Below the pieces are notes generated by a model that saw only the letters and a list, made by a program, of their open reading frames with translations, searched no databases and was not told the DNA's origin. This document shows positions 5,040 through 5,050 of a stretch of 5,050 nt of DNA, in pieces. Position 1 is the first letter of the stretch; the number at the start of each line of letters is the position of its first letter. The DNA comes from an uncultured Clostridia bacterium (GTDB taxonomy: Bacteria > Bacillota > Clostridia > TANB77 > CAG-508), in NCBI GenBank assembly GCA_934162625.1, contig CAKPJM010000065.1, forward strand, positions 1 to 5,050, in the 5' to 3' direction. A program made the position numbers and the translations under genes.

Positions 5040-5050
5040 GGGGTTGCCTC

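Noticed and set aside
1..5050. CRISPR array, tRNA or rRNA
   Set aside because: No regularly spaced identical repeats with spacers, no cloverleaf with a T-loop GTTCRA arm, and no rRNA-like conserved blocks were seen on either strand.

Overview
The window is very AT-rich and looks like the chromosome of a low-GC Bacillota, most likely a spore-forming member of the Clostridia. The grounds are purine-rich ribosome binding sites (AGGAGG, GAGG), intrinsic terminators, A/T-ending codons, a spore-coat manganese catalase (CotJC) fragment and a bacterial serpin fragment. TGA acts as a stop codon. No species can be named from this sequence alone.

Left part (1-3202), intact and probably mobile. A large serine recombinase gene reads leftward and runs off the left edge. 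A 52-residue ORF lies 41 bases upstream of it on the same strand. Both appear to share a promoter (about 1247-1275) and a leader that holds a terminator-like hairpin. Diverging from them is a 573-residue gene with its own promoter. Its protein has five repeats of about 79 residues, each with a helix-turn-helix-like core, then a C-terminal third that resembles sigma-70 regions 2 and 4. I know no name for this architecture. The gene ends at a very long hairpin terminator.

Middle part (3203-3745). About 200 bases have hairpin potential and three AAACGA motifs. They are followed by a decayed AbiQ/ToxN-like type III toxin gene that lacks its start and carries a nonsense codon and a frameshift.

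Right part (3769-5050), probably host chromosome. The 3' two thirds of cotJC is open and well conserved. Next come a gene-poor gap with a stem-loop, the C-terminal third of a serpin, two intrinsic terminators and an inverted repeat at the right edge.

Main interpretation (inference): the recombinase, the sigma-like gene and the toxin remnant belong to an element inserted in cotJC. It would resemble the recombinase-borne elements that interrupt sporulation genes such as sigK and spsM in Bacillus and are excised during sporulation. The missing cotJC 5' third would then lie beyond the left edge, past the recombinase 3' end. The alternative is a decaying locus, or a misassembly, made of 5'-truncated genes.
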